Below are positions 1 to 7,198 of a DNA stretch of 16,439 nt, piece after piece; within the stretch, counting starts at the first letter, position 1; each line of letters starts with the position of its first letter. Origin of the DNA: Rubrivirga sp. (GTDB lineage Bacteria; Bacteroidota; Rhodothermia; Rhodothermales; Rubricoccaceae). Made by a program: the position numbers and the translations under genes. A model generated the notes under the pieces. It saw only the letters and a program-made list of their open reading frames with translations, did no database searches and was not told the origin of the DNA. The stretch covers positions 1 to 16,439 of the forward strand of contig JAAXJP010000379.1 in the NCBI GenBank assembly GCA_012269805.1, given 5' to 3'.

Positions 1-280
1 CCGCGACGCCGACGTAGACCCGGGCGGCGCCGGGCGGCGGGCGGCCGCGGAGCGCCGAGCCGCCCCGGACGACGTGGGGGCCGCCGTCGAGGCCGGGGGC
101 GGTGCCGGTCCCGCCGGTCGGGACGTCGTCGTCGACGAGGGTGGCCTGGGTCGTGCCGACCTGGACGGCCGTGAGGACGTTGGCGAGCGAGGGGTCGCTG
201 CCGCCGAAGGCGTCGCAGCCGGCGAGGCCGACGAGGAGGAGCCCGGCGAGGAGCGGGCGGAGAGCGAAACGCGTGGTCAT
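1..280 (-). CDS. Partial lipoprotein of unknown function (5' end only)
   Basis: This is an open frame on the minus strand. It starts with ATG at 278-280 and runs off the left edge after 93 codons. The first 22 residues form a lipoprotein signal peptide: MTTR, then a Leu/Ala/Gly-rich hydrophobic stretch, then the lipobox LAGC with the lipidated Cys at residue 22. After the Cys comes a Gly/Ser/Asp linker (DAFGGSDPS) typical of lipoproteins, followed by a Gly/Pro-rich region that resembles no family I know. The codons favour G or C in the third position, as in neighbouring genes. The product is probably anchored in the inner leaflet of the outer membrane or in the inner membrane. It lies downstream of pckA on the same strand, 81 bases after the pckA stop. 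No Shine-Dalgarno sequence precedes the ATG. Only the N-terminus is visible, so function cannot be assigned. Confidence 0.72.
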   Translation of the reverse strand, partial: MTTRFALRPLLAGLLLVGLAGCDAFGGSDPSLANVLTAVQVGTTQATLVDDDVPTGGTGTAPGLDGGPHVVRGGSALRGRPPPGAARVYVGVA

Positions 281-337
281 TGAGGGGCGTGGGTGGTCGC
301 CCCGAGAGACGGGAATCCGGCGGCCGGACCGTCACCC

Positions 338-363
338 GGGGCGCCCCGCGCCCCACATTTTTT
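338..363 (+). terminator. Intrinsic-terminator-like hairpin with T6 tract, plus-strand orientation
   Basis: GGGGCGC (338-344), loop CCC, GCGCCCC (348-354) form a perfect 7-bp stem, followed by ACA and six T residues (358-363). The T run overlaps the pckA TAA stop, which reads TTA at 362-364 on the plus strand. In this orientation it would stop transcription entering pckA from the antisense side. On the minus strand the hairpin follows the pckA stop but is preceded by an A run and has no U tract after it. It may still help end pckA mRNA. Confidence 0.5.
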
Positions 364-1972
364 AGGCCAGCTCGCGAATCGGCCCGGCTTCGCGGACCGC
401 CTCCGACACGTTCTCGCGGTACTTCTCGAAGTTGCTCGCGAACATCTCCGCCAGCTCCCGCGCCTTGGCGTCGTAGGCCTCGGTGTCGGCCCACGTCTGG
501 CGGGGGCGGAGGACCGAGTCCGGGACGCCGTCGACGGCGACGGGGACTTCGAGGCCGAAGACCGGCTCCGTCTCTGTCTCGACGTCGTCGAGCTCGCCGG
601 CGAGGGCGGCGTCGATCATGCGCCGCGTGTGCGCGAGCTCCATCCGCTCGCCGGTCCCGTACGGCCCGCCGGTCCAGCCCGTGTTGACGAGGAACACGCG
701 GGCGCCGGTCTGCTCGATCCGCTCGCCCAGCATCTCGGCGTAGCGCGACGGCGGGAGGACCATGAACGGCTCGCCGAAGCAGGCCGAGAACGTCGCCTTC
801 GGCTCCGTCACGCCGCGCTCCGTCCCGGCGACCTTCGCGGTGTAGCCGCTGAGGAAGTGGTACTGGGCCTGGTCCGGGGTCAGCTTCGAGATGGGAGGGA
901 GGACGCCGAACGCGTCGGCCGTGAGGAAGACGACCGTCTCCGGCACGCCGCCCATCCCGTCGGCGCTCGCGTTCGGGATCTGGTAGATCGGGTACGAGAG
1001 GCGCGTGTTCTGCGTGACCGTCGCGTCGTCGAAGTCGATCGTCCGGTCCGGGTTGAGGACCACGTTCTCGACGAGCGTCCCGAACTCCCGCGTGGTCTGG
1101 TAGATCTCGGGCTCGGACTCGGGGCTGAGCTTGATGGCCTTGGCGTAGCACCCGCCCTCGAAGTTGAACACGCCCTCGTCGCTCCACCCGTGCTCGTCGT
1201 CGCCGATGAGCACGCGGCGGGCGTCGGCCGAGAGCGTCGTCTTGCCGGTCCCGGAGAGCCCGAAGAAGACGGCCGTGTTTCCGCCCCCGACGGCCTCGTT
1301 GGCCGAGCAGTGCATCGGGAGGACGCCCTTGTCGGGGAGGACGTAGTTGAGCGCCGAGAAGATCGACTTCTTGATCTCGCCGGCGTAGTTCGTCCCGCCG
1401 ATGAGGACGAGCCCGCGCCCGAGGTGGAGGAGGACGAACGTCGACGAGTTGAGCTCCTGGTTGATCTTGTCGGTCGCCTTGAAGTCGGCGAGGTCGAGCA
1501 CGGTGTAGTCCGGCTCGAAGTCCTCCAGCTCCGCCTCGGTGGCCGGCCGGAGGAACATGTTGAAGGCGAACATGGAGTGCCACGCCTTCTCGGTGATCAC
1601 GCGGACCCGGACGCGGTAGCGCGGGTCGGCGCCGGCGTAGCAGTCGCGGACGAAGACCTCGCGGCCGGTCGCGTAGCGAATCATCGCCTCGTGGATCCGG
1701 TCGAAGGAGTCCTCTGAAATCGGCTTGTTGACGTCGCCCCACGCGACGTGCTCCTCGCTCGACGGCTCGCGGACGATGAACCGGTCGTTGGGCGAGCGGC
1801 CGGTGTGCGGGTCGGTCCGCGTGGCGAGCGGGCCGCCCTCGGTCAGGCGGCCCTCGCCGCGCCGGATTGAGAGCTCCGCCAGCCGGGCGGGCGGGAGGTT
1901 GTAAAAGACGGTCTGGGTCCGGCCGAGGCCGAGGGCGTCGAGGTGGTGGAGGACGCGGTCCGGGGCGTTCAT
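362..1972 (-). CDS. pckA: Phosphoenolpyruvate carboxykinase (ATP)
   Basis: This cytosolic enzyme of gluconeogenesis converts oxaloacetate plus ATP to phosphoenolpyruvate, CO2 and ADP. The 536-residue product is close to the 540 of E. coli PckA. The ATP-type signature is complete: the PEPCK P-loop GLSGTGKTT at 238-246, the metal-binding kinase-2 motif IGDDEHGW at 256-263, and the preceding HCSANEAVGGGNTAVF segment at 221-236. Candidate active-site residues by family alignment from memory are Arg64, Tyr196, Lys201/Lys202, His221 and Arg324. The C-terminal GWTGGPYGTG (432-441) adenine-side loop is present. I chose the ATG at 1972 (MNAPDRVLHH) because the upstream in-frame extension of 38 residues is Arg/Ser-rich and unlike the family. 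The gene is divergent from the GWxTD gene, and a TAGATTTG element lies 62 bases upstream of the start. Confidence 0.97.
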   Translation of the reverse strand: MNAPDRVLHHLDALGLGRTQTVFYNLPPARLAELSIRRGEGRLTEGGPLATRTDPHTGRSPNDRFIVREPSSEEHVAWGDVNKPISEDSFDRIHEAMIRYATGREVFVRDCYAGADPRYRVRVRVITEKAWHSMFAFNMFLRPATEAELEDFEPDYTVLDLADFKATDKINQELNSSTFVLLHLGRGLVLIGGTNYAGEIKKSIFSALNYVLPDKGVLPMHCSANEAVGGGNTAVFFGLSGTGKTTLSADARRVLIGDDEHGWSDEGVFNFEGGCYAKAIKLSPESEPEIYQTTREFGTLVENVVLNPDRTIDFDDATVTQNTRLSYPIYQIPNASADGMGGVPETVVFLTADAFGVLPPISKLTPDQAQYHFLSGYTAKVAGTERGVTEPKATFSACFGEPFMVLPPSRYAEMLGERIEQTGARVFLVNTGWTGGPYGTGERMELAHTRRMIDAALAGELDDVETETEPVFGLEVPVAVDGVPDSVLRPRQTWADTEAYDAKARELAEMFASNFEKYRENVSEAVREAGPIRELA

Positions 1973-2034
1973 ACGACGGGGTCGGCGCGCTGGAAGCGCT
2001 TCCGAAGCTGAGGGGCGAAGAGCGACTGAAGAGT

Positions 2035-2042
2035 CAAATCTA
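2035..2042 (-). promoter_or_regulatory. Candidate -7 promoter element for pckA (TAGATTTG)
   Basis: The minus strand reads TAGATTTG, an exact match to the Bacteroidota -7 consensus TAnnTTTG. It lies 62 bases before the pckA ATG in the 165-base divergent intergenic region (1973-2137). No convincing TTTG -33 box is seen 17-20 bases further upstream, so the call rests on the -7 element and its position. Confidence 0.42.
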
Positions 2043-2088
2043 CGGCCCCACCTCCGGCGGCGGTCCGGGGGAGAGCCCCAACGCACGT

Positions 2089-2096
2089 TATCTTCG
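2089..2096 (+). promoter_or_regulatory. Candidate -7-like element for the GWxTD gene (TATCTTCG)
   Basis: TATCTTCG matches TAnnTTTG at 5 of the 6 fixed positions. It sits 41 bases upstream of the GWxTD-family ATG, in the same divergent region as the pckA element but on the other strand. It is one of a few AT-containing stretches in a very GC-rich gap. The -33 box is not recognisable. Confidence 0.3.
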
Positions 2097-2137
2097 CCCC
2101 GCCCGTTACGGGTCTGTACCCCGCATTTTCGCCCCGA

Positions 2138-3535
2138 ATGACCCGATCTCTACGCGCTCTGGCGCTCGCCGCGCTCGCCCTGTCCTCCGCCGCGTCGTCC
2201 GCCCAGGAGCCCATCGTGTTCCGCCCCGACGCCGCGACGTTCCAGTACTCGGAGGACCAGTCGCTCGTCGAGCTCTACCTCTCGTTCCGCGCGGCGACGC
2301 TCCCGTTCTCGCCGGCGGCGTCGGGGTTCGAGGCCGTCGTCCCGACCCACATCGTCGTCCGGCCGGTCGCGCAGGCGGCCCCGTCCGGCGCCGAGGCCGC
2401 GCCGGCGTACGACCGGACGCTCCCGTACGCCTACGCCATCGAGGACACGACGGCGCTCACGTCGACCCAGGTGTTCGTCGAGCAGGTCCGCCTCGCCGTG
2501 GCGCCGGGGGAGTACGAGGTCGATGTGACGCTGATGCCGGAGGGCGAACAGGAGGTCCGCGCGCTCCTCAACCTGACGGTCCCGGACTACGCCGAGGCAC
2601 AGGGGACGGCGATCTCGGCCGTACAACTGGCCACCCAGATCCGTCCGACGTCGGACCCGACGGACCCGCTCGCCAAGAGCGGCCTGTCCATCCGCCCGAA
2701 CCCCGACGCGTTCTACGGCGGCGACGGCGCGGCCGTCCGTTACTACGCCGAGGTGTACGGGCCGCCGGACGTCGGTGGGGACTACACGCTCGTCTCGTTC
2801 ATCGCCGAGAGCGCGACGGGCTCGGCGCTTCCGGACCACGAGGAGCGCCTCGACCGGACGGCCCGTGAGGTCGACGTCATCACAGGGCAGATCGACGTGA
2901 GCACGCTGCCGAGCGGGATCTACTACCTCCGCCTCGTCGCGCTCAACGAGGCGAACGAGGCCGTCGCCGAGCAGAGCAAGCGGTTTTTCGTCATCAACCC
3001 GGACGTGGCGCCGGTCGCCACGGGGGGCGCGTTGTCGTTCGAGGAGACGCTCTACGCCGCGAGGGGGGAGGAAGAGCTCCTGCAGAACCTCGCCCACGCC
3101 CGCGTGATCGCCACGGGCCGTGAGGAGGCCCAGATCGCCGCTCTGTCGACCGACGACGAGCGCCGCGCCTTTCTGGCCACCTTCTGGACGAGCCGTGACG
3201 AGGACGGCATCCCGGCCGTCAATCAGGCCCGGCAGAATTTCTACAACCGGCTCCGCGTCGTGGGCCAGCGGTTCAACGAGTTCGGGCAAGAGCCCTACGA
3301 GACCGACCGCGGGCGCGTTTTCCTGACGTACGGCCCGCCGACCGAGATCGACCGCCGGCCGTTCGAGGCCGACCTGCTCCAGCACGAGATCTGGCGCTAC
3401 GACAACATCCCGGGGGAGGGCCAGGCGATCTTCGTGTTCGTCGACCGCTACTCGTCCGACCGCTACGAGCTCATCCATTCGGACGTGACCGGCGAGGTCT
3501 CGATCCCCGACTGGGAGACCCAGTTGGTCCGGTAG
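2138..3535 (+). CDS. Exported GWxTD-domain family protein
   Basis: The 465-residue product begins with a signal peptide: MTRSLR, then a Leu/Ala-rich core, with likely cleavage near SSA|QE at residues 20-24. The middle (about 25-290) is beta-rich and looks like an Ig-like or extracellular sandwich region. The C-terminal third matches the GWxTD domain seen in Bacteroidota and related phyla: RRAFLATFW at 342-350, a helical NFYNRLRVVGQRFNEFG stretch (367-383), then TDRGRVFLTYGPPTEID (389-405), EIWRYDN (417-423) and FVFVDRY (432-438). The eponymous Gly-Trp is replaced by Pro-Tyr (PYETDRG, 386-392). The family has no established biochemical role; these proteins are exported and probably periplasmic or surface-associated. 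The gene stands alone, divergent from pckA, with 213 bases before asnS. The assignment rests on motif similarity recalled from the family. Confidence 0.82.
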   Translation: MTRSLRALALAALALSSAASSAQEPIVFRPDAATFQYSEDQSLVELYLSFRAATLPFSPAASGFEAVVPTHIVVRPVAQAAPSGAEAAPAYDRTLPYAYAIEDTTALTSTQVFVEQVRLAVAPGEYEVDVTLMPEGEQEVRALLNLTVPDYAEAQGTAISAVQLATQIRPTSDPTDPLAKSGLSIRPNPDAFYGGDGAAVRYYAEVYGPPDVGGDYTLVSFIAESATGSALPDHEERLDRTAREVDVITGQIDVSTLPSGIYYLRLVALNEANEAVAEQSKRFFVINPDVAPVATGGALSFEETLYAARGEEELLQNLAHARVIATGREEAQIAALSTDDERRAFLATFWTSRDEDGIPAVNQARQNFYNRLRVVGQRFNEFGQEPYETDRGRVFLTYGPPTEIDRRPFEADLLQHEIWRYDNIPGEGQAIFVFVDRYSSDRYELIHSDVTGEVSIPDWETQLVR

Positions 3536-3580
3536 GTCGGCCGCCCTCAGGAATGAGGCGGAGAGGGAACGCCGTCTCGG

Positions 3581-3601
3581 GGGCGCCTGCCGCGGGCGCC
3601 C
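3581..3601 (+). other. GC-rich hairpin downstream of the GWxTD gene
   Basis: GGGCGCC (3581-3587), a 7-base loop and GGCGCCC (3595-3601) form a perfect 7-bp stem 45 bases after the GWxTD stop. It is followed by a C run rather than T residues, so it is only a possible transcription end or RNA-stabilising structure. Confidence 0.3.
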
Positions 3602-3623
3602 GCCCCCCTCGACCCGGGAGGGG

Positions 3624-3652
3624 CCGCCTCGGCGGGCCGCCGGCCGAGGCGG
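3624..3652 (+). other. 10-bp perfect inverted repeat between GWxTD gene and asnS
   Basis: CCGCCTCGGC (3624-3633), a 9-base loop and GCCGAGGCGG (3643-3652) form a perfect 10-bp stem. It lies in the middle of the 213-base gap, upstream of the candidate asnS promoter. No T tract follows. It may be a factor-independent transcription end for the upstream gene in a GC-rich genome, or an operator-like site. Confidence 0.4.
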
Positions 3653-3708
3653 GAGAGATCTGCCATTTCCCCATCCCCGGGTTCCCATCTCGGCACGGGT
3701 GGCGCCCG

Positions 3709-3715
3709 TAGCTTC
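3709..3715 (+). promoter_or_regulatory. Candidate -7-like element for asnS (TAGCTTC)
   Basis: TAGCTTC occurs 33 bases before the asnS ATG and resembles the TA-N2-TT elements seen upstream of pckA, the GWxTD gene and the last minus-strand gene. This is a short motif match only, without a clear -33 box. Confidence 0.28.
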
Positions 3716-3748
3716 TGGCTCCTCTCCCCGGAAGCCCCAGCCGCCGTC

Positions 3749-5257
3749 ATGACCGAGCCGTTCGTCCGCGTCGAAGCCCTGCCCGCCAAGGTCGGGGACA
3801 CCGTCACCGTCAACGGGTGGCTGTACAACGCGCGCTCGGGGAAAGGCCTCTACTTTCTCGAGCTCCGCGACGGGTCCGGCATCGTGCAGGTCGTCGTCAA
3901 CGAGGAGCAGGTGGGGGCGGAGGCGTTCGAGGCGGCCGGGTCCCTGACGCAGGAGAGCGCGTTCCGCGTCGTCGGCGAGGTCAAGGCCGACGACCGCCAG
4001 CGTGGCGGCGTCGAGGTCCAGGCCCAGTCGGTCGAGGTCCTCGCGCTCGCCGAGCCGTACCCGATCACGCCCAAGGACCACGGCGTCGAGTTCTTGATGG
4101 ACCGCCGGCACCTCTGGCTCCGCAGCCAGCGGCAGTGGGCCGCCATGCGCGTCCGCAACCGGATCATCACGGCCATCCACGCCTACTTCCAGGGCGAGGG
4201 GTACATCCAGATGGACGCGCCGATCCTGACCGGGAACGCCGTCGAGGGCACGTCCACGCTGTTCGAGCTCGACTACTTCGGCGAGCCGGCCTACCTCACG
4301 CAGTCGGGCCAGCTCCACGGCGAGGCCATGGCGATGGCCCACGGCAAGATCTACACCTTCGGGCCGACGTTCCGCGCCGAGAAGAGCCGGACCCGGCGGC
4401 ACCTCACGGAGTTCTGGATGATCGAGCCCGAGATGGCCTTCTACGACCTCGCCATGAACATGGAGGTCGCCGAAGAGCTGCTCGTCGCGATCCTGGCGGC
4501 GGTGACGGCCGACTGCCGCGACGAACTCGAGACGCTCGGCCGCGACGTCGGCAAGCTCGAGGCCGCGATGGCGACGCCGTTCCCGCGTCTGAGCTACACC
4601 GAGGCCGTCGAGCTCCTGACCGGCGACGCGACGCAGACCCTGCTCGATGCCGAGCAGGAGGGGCTGGAAGACGAGAAGCACGCGCTCGAGACCGAGCGCG
4701 ACGAGAACCGCGCGCGCTACGGCCAGGCCAAAAAGGGCGAGAAGCGGCGGATCGACGCGCGCGAGATCGCGATCAACGTCCGCCTCGACGAGATCGCCGA
4801 GGGCCTCCGCAACATCCCGTCGTGGAAGGCCAGCGCCCGCGACTTCGAGTGGGGGAGCGACTTCGGCGCGTCCGACGAGACGGTCCTGACGCGTCATTTC
4901 CAGACGCCGGTCATCGTCCACCGCTACCCGGCGGCCGTCAAGGCGTTCTACATGAAGCGGGACCCCGAGGACGACCGCCTCGCGCTTGGCATGGACGTCC
5001 TCGCGCCGGAGGGCTACGGCGAGATCGTCGGCGGTGGCGAGCGGGCGACGGACCTGCAGTTCCTCCGCGACCAGGTCGAGGCCCACGGACTGCCCGAGAG
5101 CGCGTTCGACTGGTACTTCGACCTCCGGAAGTACGGGAGCGTCCCGCACGCCGGCTTCGGGCTCGGGTTGGAGCGGACGGTCGCCTACGTCTGCGGGCTT
5201 TCGCACGTCCGCGAGACGGGGCCCTTCCCGCGTCTCCTCGGCCGGCTCCACCCGTAG
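3749..5257 (+). CDS. asnS: Asparagine--tRNA ligase
   Basis: This is a class IIb aminoacyl-tRNA synthetase that charges tRNA-Asn with asparagine using ATP in the cytosol. The order is an N-terminal OB-fold anticodon-binding domain (about 5-100, with [22 protein letters not shown] near 21-42) followed by the class II catalytic core. Motif 2 is visible as [21 protein letters not shown], residues 208-228, and motif 3 as [12 protein letters not shown], 469-480. [15 protein letters not shown] (158-172) and the C-terminal [15 protein letters not shown] pattern fit AsnRS rather than AspRS. The 502 residues exceed the usual ~465. The excess lies between YTEAVELL (283-290) and FEWGSDFG (366-373), a highly charged, probably helical insert of about 70 residues. 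The gene starts with ATG and has no Shine-Dalgarno sequence. Fifty bases separate it from the SIMPL gene. Confidence 0.95.
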   Translation: MTEPFVRVEALPAKVGDTVTVNGWLYNARSGKGLYFLELRDGSGIVQVVVNEEQVGAEAFEAAGSLTQESAFRVVGEVKADDRQRGGVEVQAQSVEVLALAEPYPITPKDHGVEFLMDRRHLWLRSQRQWAAMRVRNRIITAIHAYFQGEGYIQMDAPILTGNAVEGTSTLFELDYFGEPAYLTQSGQLHGEAMAMAHGKIYTFGPTFRAEKSRTRRHLTEFWMIEPEMAFYDLAMNMEVAEELLVAILAAVTADCRDELETLGRDVGKLEAAMATPFPRLSYTEAVELLTGDATQTLLDAEQEGLEDEKHALETERDENRARYGQAKKGEKRRIDAREIAINVRLDEIAEGLRNIPSWKASARDFEWGSDFGASDETVLTRHFQTPVIVHRYPAAVKAFYMKRDPEDDRLALGMDVLAPEGYGEIVGGGERATDLQFLRDQVEAHGLPESAFDWYFDLRKYGSVPHAGFGLGLERTVAYVCGLSHVRETGPFPRLLGRLHP

Positions 5258-5307
5258 ACGAGACCGAGCGAAGAGGCGTTTGGAGAGGCGTCCCAACGTT
5301 CCCTCTC

Positions 5308-6012
5308 ATGCGCTCGCTTTTCCTCGCCCTCGCCGTCCTCGCGGCGCCCACCGTCGCCGCCCAGGCCGTCGAGATCGACCTCGACGCCAACACCGTCACC
5401 GTCGTCGGGTCGGCGACCGTCACGGCGCCGCCCGACCGCGCCGTCATCCGCCTCGGCGTGCAGACCCGGGCGGAGACGGCCGCCGAGGCGCTCCGCCAGC
5501 ACGAGGAGGACGTGGCCCGCGTGCTCACGCAGGTCCGCTCCTACGGCATCGCCGACCGCCAGGTCACGATCGAGGGCCTCAGCCTCGGCGAGGCCTACGG
5601 CGAGCGCGGCCCCGACGGCTTCCAGGCGTTCCGGATCGTCGCCGTCGAGACCGACAGCCTCGCCGTCGTGCCCGAGTTGGTGGCGTCGGTGGTGGAGGTC
5701 GGCGCGAACCGTCTCGACGGGCTCGTCTACACCATCAAAGAGTCGGGCCCGTATCAGGACCGCGCGCTCGACGAGGCGATGGCCCGCGCCCGCGCCAAGG
5801 CCCAGCGGTTGGCGACGGCCGCCGGCCGGACGCTCGGCGACGTGGCGGCCATCGTGGAGCAGGGCGCGGCACCCGTGACGCCCTTTCCCCGCGGGATGGG
5901 CGGCTACGACGAGGTGGTGGTCGAGGCGCTAGAGGCCGAGCCGGCGGCCTACTCGGCCGGGTCGAGCGACGTCCGCGCGACGGTCGTCGTCCGCTTCGCG
6001 CTCCGCCCGTAA
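5308..6012 (+). CDS. Exported SIMPL-domain (DUF541) protein
   Basis: The 234-residue product has a clear signal peptide (MRSLFLALAVLAAPTVAAQA) with likely cleavage after residue 18 or 20. The rest matches the SIMPL/DUF541 family: VTVVGSATVTAPPDRAVIRLGV at 30-51, a helix TAAEALRQHEEDVARVL at 57-73, then ...YGIADRQVTIEG (79-90), a central FRIVAVETDSL strand and helices with ARAKAQRLATAAGRTLGDV (161-179) near the C-terminus. Family members are periplasmic or surface proteins of poorly defined role; a few have been tied to oxidative stress or immune signalling adaptors. The ATG at 5308 gives a well-formed signal peptide, and the longer upstream reading frame overlaps asnS and is a shadow. The deaminase gene begins 8 bases after the stop, so the two are probably co-transcribed. 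Confidence 0.88.
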   Translation: MRSLFLALAVLAAPTVAAQAVEIDLDANTVTVVGSATVTAPPDRAVIRLGVQTRAETAAEALRQHEEDVARVLTQVRSYGIADRQVTIEGLSLGEAYGERGPDGFQAFRIVAVETDSLAVVPELVASVVEVGANRLDGLVYTIKESGPYQDRALDEAMARARAKAQRLATAAGRTLGDVAAIVEQGAAPVTPFPRGMGGYDEVVVEALEAEPAAYSAGSSDVRATVVVRFALRP

Positions 6013-6020
6013 CCTTCGGC

Positions 6021-6530
6021 ATGCCCGAGCTCTCCCCCACGGACGCCGCCTACCTCCGCGAAGCCATCGCGTGGGCGCAGAAGGGCGTGGACGCCGGGGG
6101 GAGCGCGTTCGGCGCCGTCATCGTCCGCACGCACGCCGAGGGCCAGGCGCTGGCGGAGCCCGAGCGCGTCGTCGCGGTCCACAACGTCGTGCTCCAGACG
6201 ACCGACATCACGGCGCACGCGGAGGTCCACGCGCTCCGCGAGGCGTGCCGCGTGCTCGACACCATCGACCTCGGCGGGTGCACGCTGTACTCGTCGTGCG
6301 AGCCGTGTCCGATGTGTTTCAGTGCCATCCACTGGGCAAACGTCGACCGGATCGTCTACGGCGCCACCATCGCCGACGCCGACCGGTGCGGCTTCCGCGA
6401 GCTCCCGATCTCGAACCGCGACATGAAGCGCCTCGGCGGCGCGCCGGTCGAGGTCGACGGCCCGCACCTCCGCGACGAGGCCGTGGCCGTGTTCGACGCG
6501 TTCGTCGCGCGCGGCGGCACGACGTACTAG
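6021..6530 (+). CDS. Nucleoside/guanine deaminase-like zinc hydrolase
   Basis: This 169-residue cytidine deaminase-fold enzyme hydrolytically removes an amino group from a nucleobase or nucleoside. The zinc site is complete: HAEVHAL gives His66 and the proton-shuttling Glu68, and CEPCPMC (93-99) gives Cys96 and Cys99. SSCEPCPMCFSAIHWA and the preceding TDITAHAEVHALREAC resemble Bacillus guanine deaminase GuaD more than tRNA adenosine deaminase TadA, which usually has an N-terminal pattern with GEVPVGA. A guanine-to-xanthine reaction is therefore my best guess. AFGAVIV (29-35) replaces the usual PFGAVIV. The start ATG lies 8 bases after the SIMPL stop, and the TAG stop shares its G with the GTG start of the next gene (TAGTG at 6528-6532), which suggests translational coupling. 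Confidence 0.88.
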   Translation: MPELSPTDAAYLREAIAWAQKGVDAGGSAFGAVIVRTHAEGQALAEPERVVAVHNVVLQTTDITAHAEVHALREACRVLDTIDLGGCTLYSSCEPCPMCFSAIHWANVDRIVYGATIADADRCGFRELPISNRDMKRLGGAPVEVDGPHLRDEAVAVFDAFVARGGTTY

Positions 6531-7198
6531 TGGCGGACGTGCACCCGACCGTTCCGTACGCCGTCGAGCCTCTCACCGAGGCGGAGTCCCTCGCGCGGGC
6601 CGAGGCGTTCTTCGAGACGATGGACGCCCGCCGCTCCGTTCGCGAGTTCTCGGACCGGCCGGTCCCGCGCGCCGTCGTCGAGCGGGCCATCGCGACGGCC
6701 AGCACGGCGCCGAGCGGGGCCCACATGCAGCCGTGGACGTTCGTCGCGGTCTCGGACCCGGGCACAAAGCGCCGCATCCGCGAGGCCGCCGAGGCCGAGG
6801 AGCGCGAGAGCTACGGCGGCCGGATGTCCGACGAGTGGCTCGAGGCGCTCGCCCCGCTCGGGACCGACTGGCGGAAGCCGTTCCTCGAGACGGCGCCGTG
6901 GCTCGTCGTCCTGTTCGCCCAGCGCTGGGGCCGCCGGCCCGACGGCTCGAAGCGGAAGCACTACTACGTGCAGGAGAGCTGCGGCATCGCGGCCGGCCTG
7001 TTCATCGCTGCACTCCACCAAGCCGGGTTGGCGACGCTCACGCACACGCCGTCGCCGATGCGCTTCCTGAGCGAGATCCTGGAGCGGCCGGCGCAGGAGG
7101 CGCCGTTCATCCTGTTCCCAGTCGGCTACCCGGCCAAGGGGGCGAGCGTGCCGGACCTCCAGAGAAAGCCCCTCGACGCGGTCGCCGTCTGGCGCTGA
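6530..7198 (+). CDS. Iodotyrosine deiodinase-like nitroreductase-family flavoprotein
   Basis: The 222-residue product has the FMN-binding nitroreductase fold. DARRSVREFSDRPVP (32-46) is the N-terminal flavin phosphate-binding motif, and APSGAHMQPW (60-69), YYVQESCGIAAGL (145-157) and LFPVGYPAK (195-203) follow in family order. It is strikingly close to animal iodotyrosine deiodinase (IYD). Aligned from memory without gaps over residues 82-123, the three residues by which IYD grips the amino-acid zwitterion are kept as Glu91, Tyr95 and Lys116. It may act on halogenated tyrosines or related phenols; the true substrate is unknown. The start is GTG at 6530, one base inside the deaminase stop. Starting at the ATG at 6619 would cut just before the flavin motif and drop the conserved FFETM segment. 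The 3' end overlaps a small minus-strand gene by 73 bases. Confidence 0.87.
   Translation: MADVHPTVPYAVEPLTEAESLARAEAFFETMDARRSVREFSDRPVPRAVVERAIATASTAPSGAHMQPWTFVAVSDPGTKRRIREAAEAEERESYGGRMSDEWLEALAPLGTDWRKPFLETAPWLVVLFAQRWGRRPDGSKRKHYYVQESCGIAAGLFIAALHQAGLATLTHTPSPMRFLSEILERPAQEAPFILFPVGYPAKGASVPDLQRKPLDAVAVWR

Noticed and set aside
293..1717. 474-residue plus-strand open frame opposite pckA
   Set aside because: pckA is certain on the other strand. This frame is a mirror of its codon bias with no recognisable motif.
2150..5296. 1048-residue open frame on the minus strand across the GWxTD gene and asnS
   Set aside because: It is antisense to two genes with strong family motifs. Its translation is Arg/Asp/Val/Leu-rich without domains, as expected from complement frames of GC-rich genes.
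3817..5307. Upstream extension of the SIMPL frame to a 731-residue protein
   Set aside because: The extension lies inside asnS in another frame and is Arg/Gly/Pro-rich. The ATG at 5308 begins a proper signal peptide.
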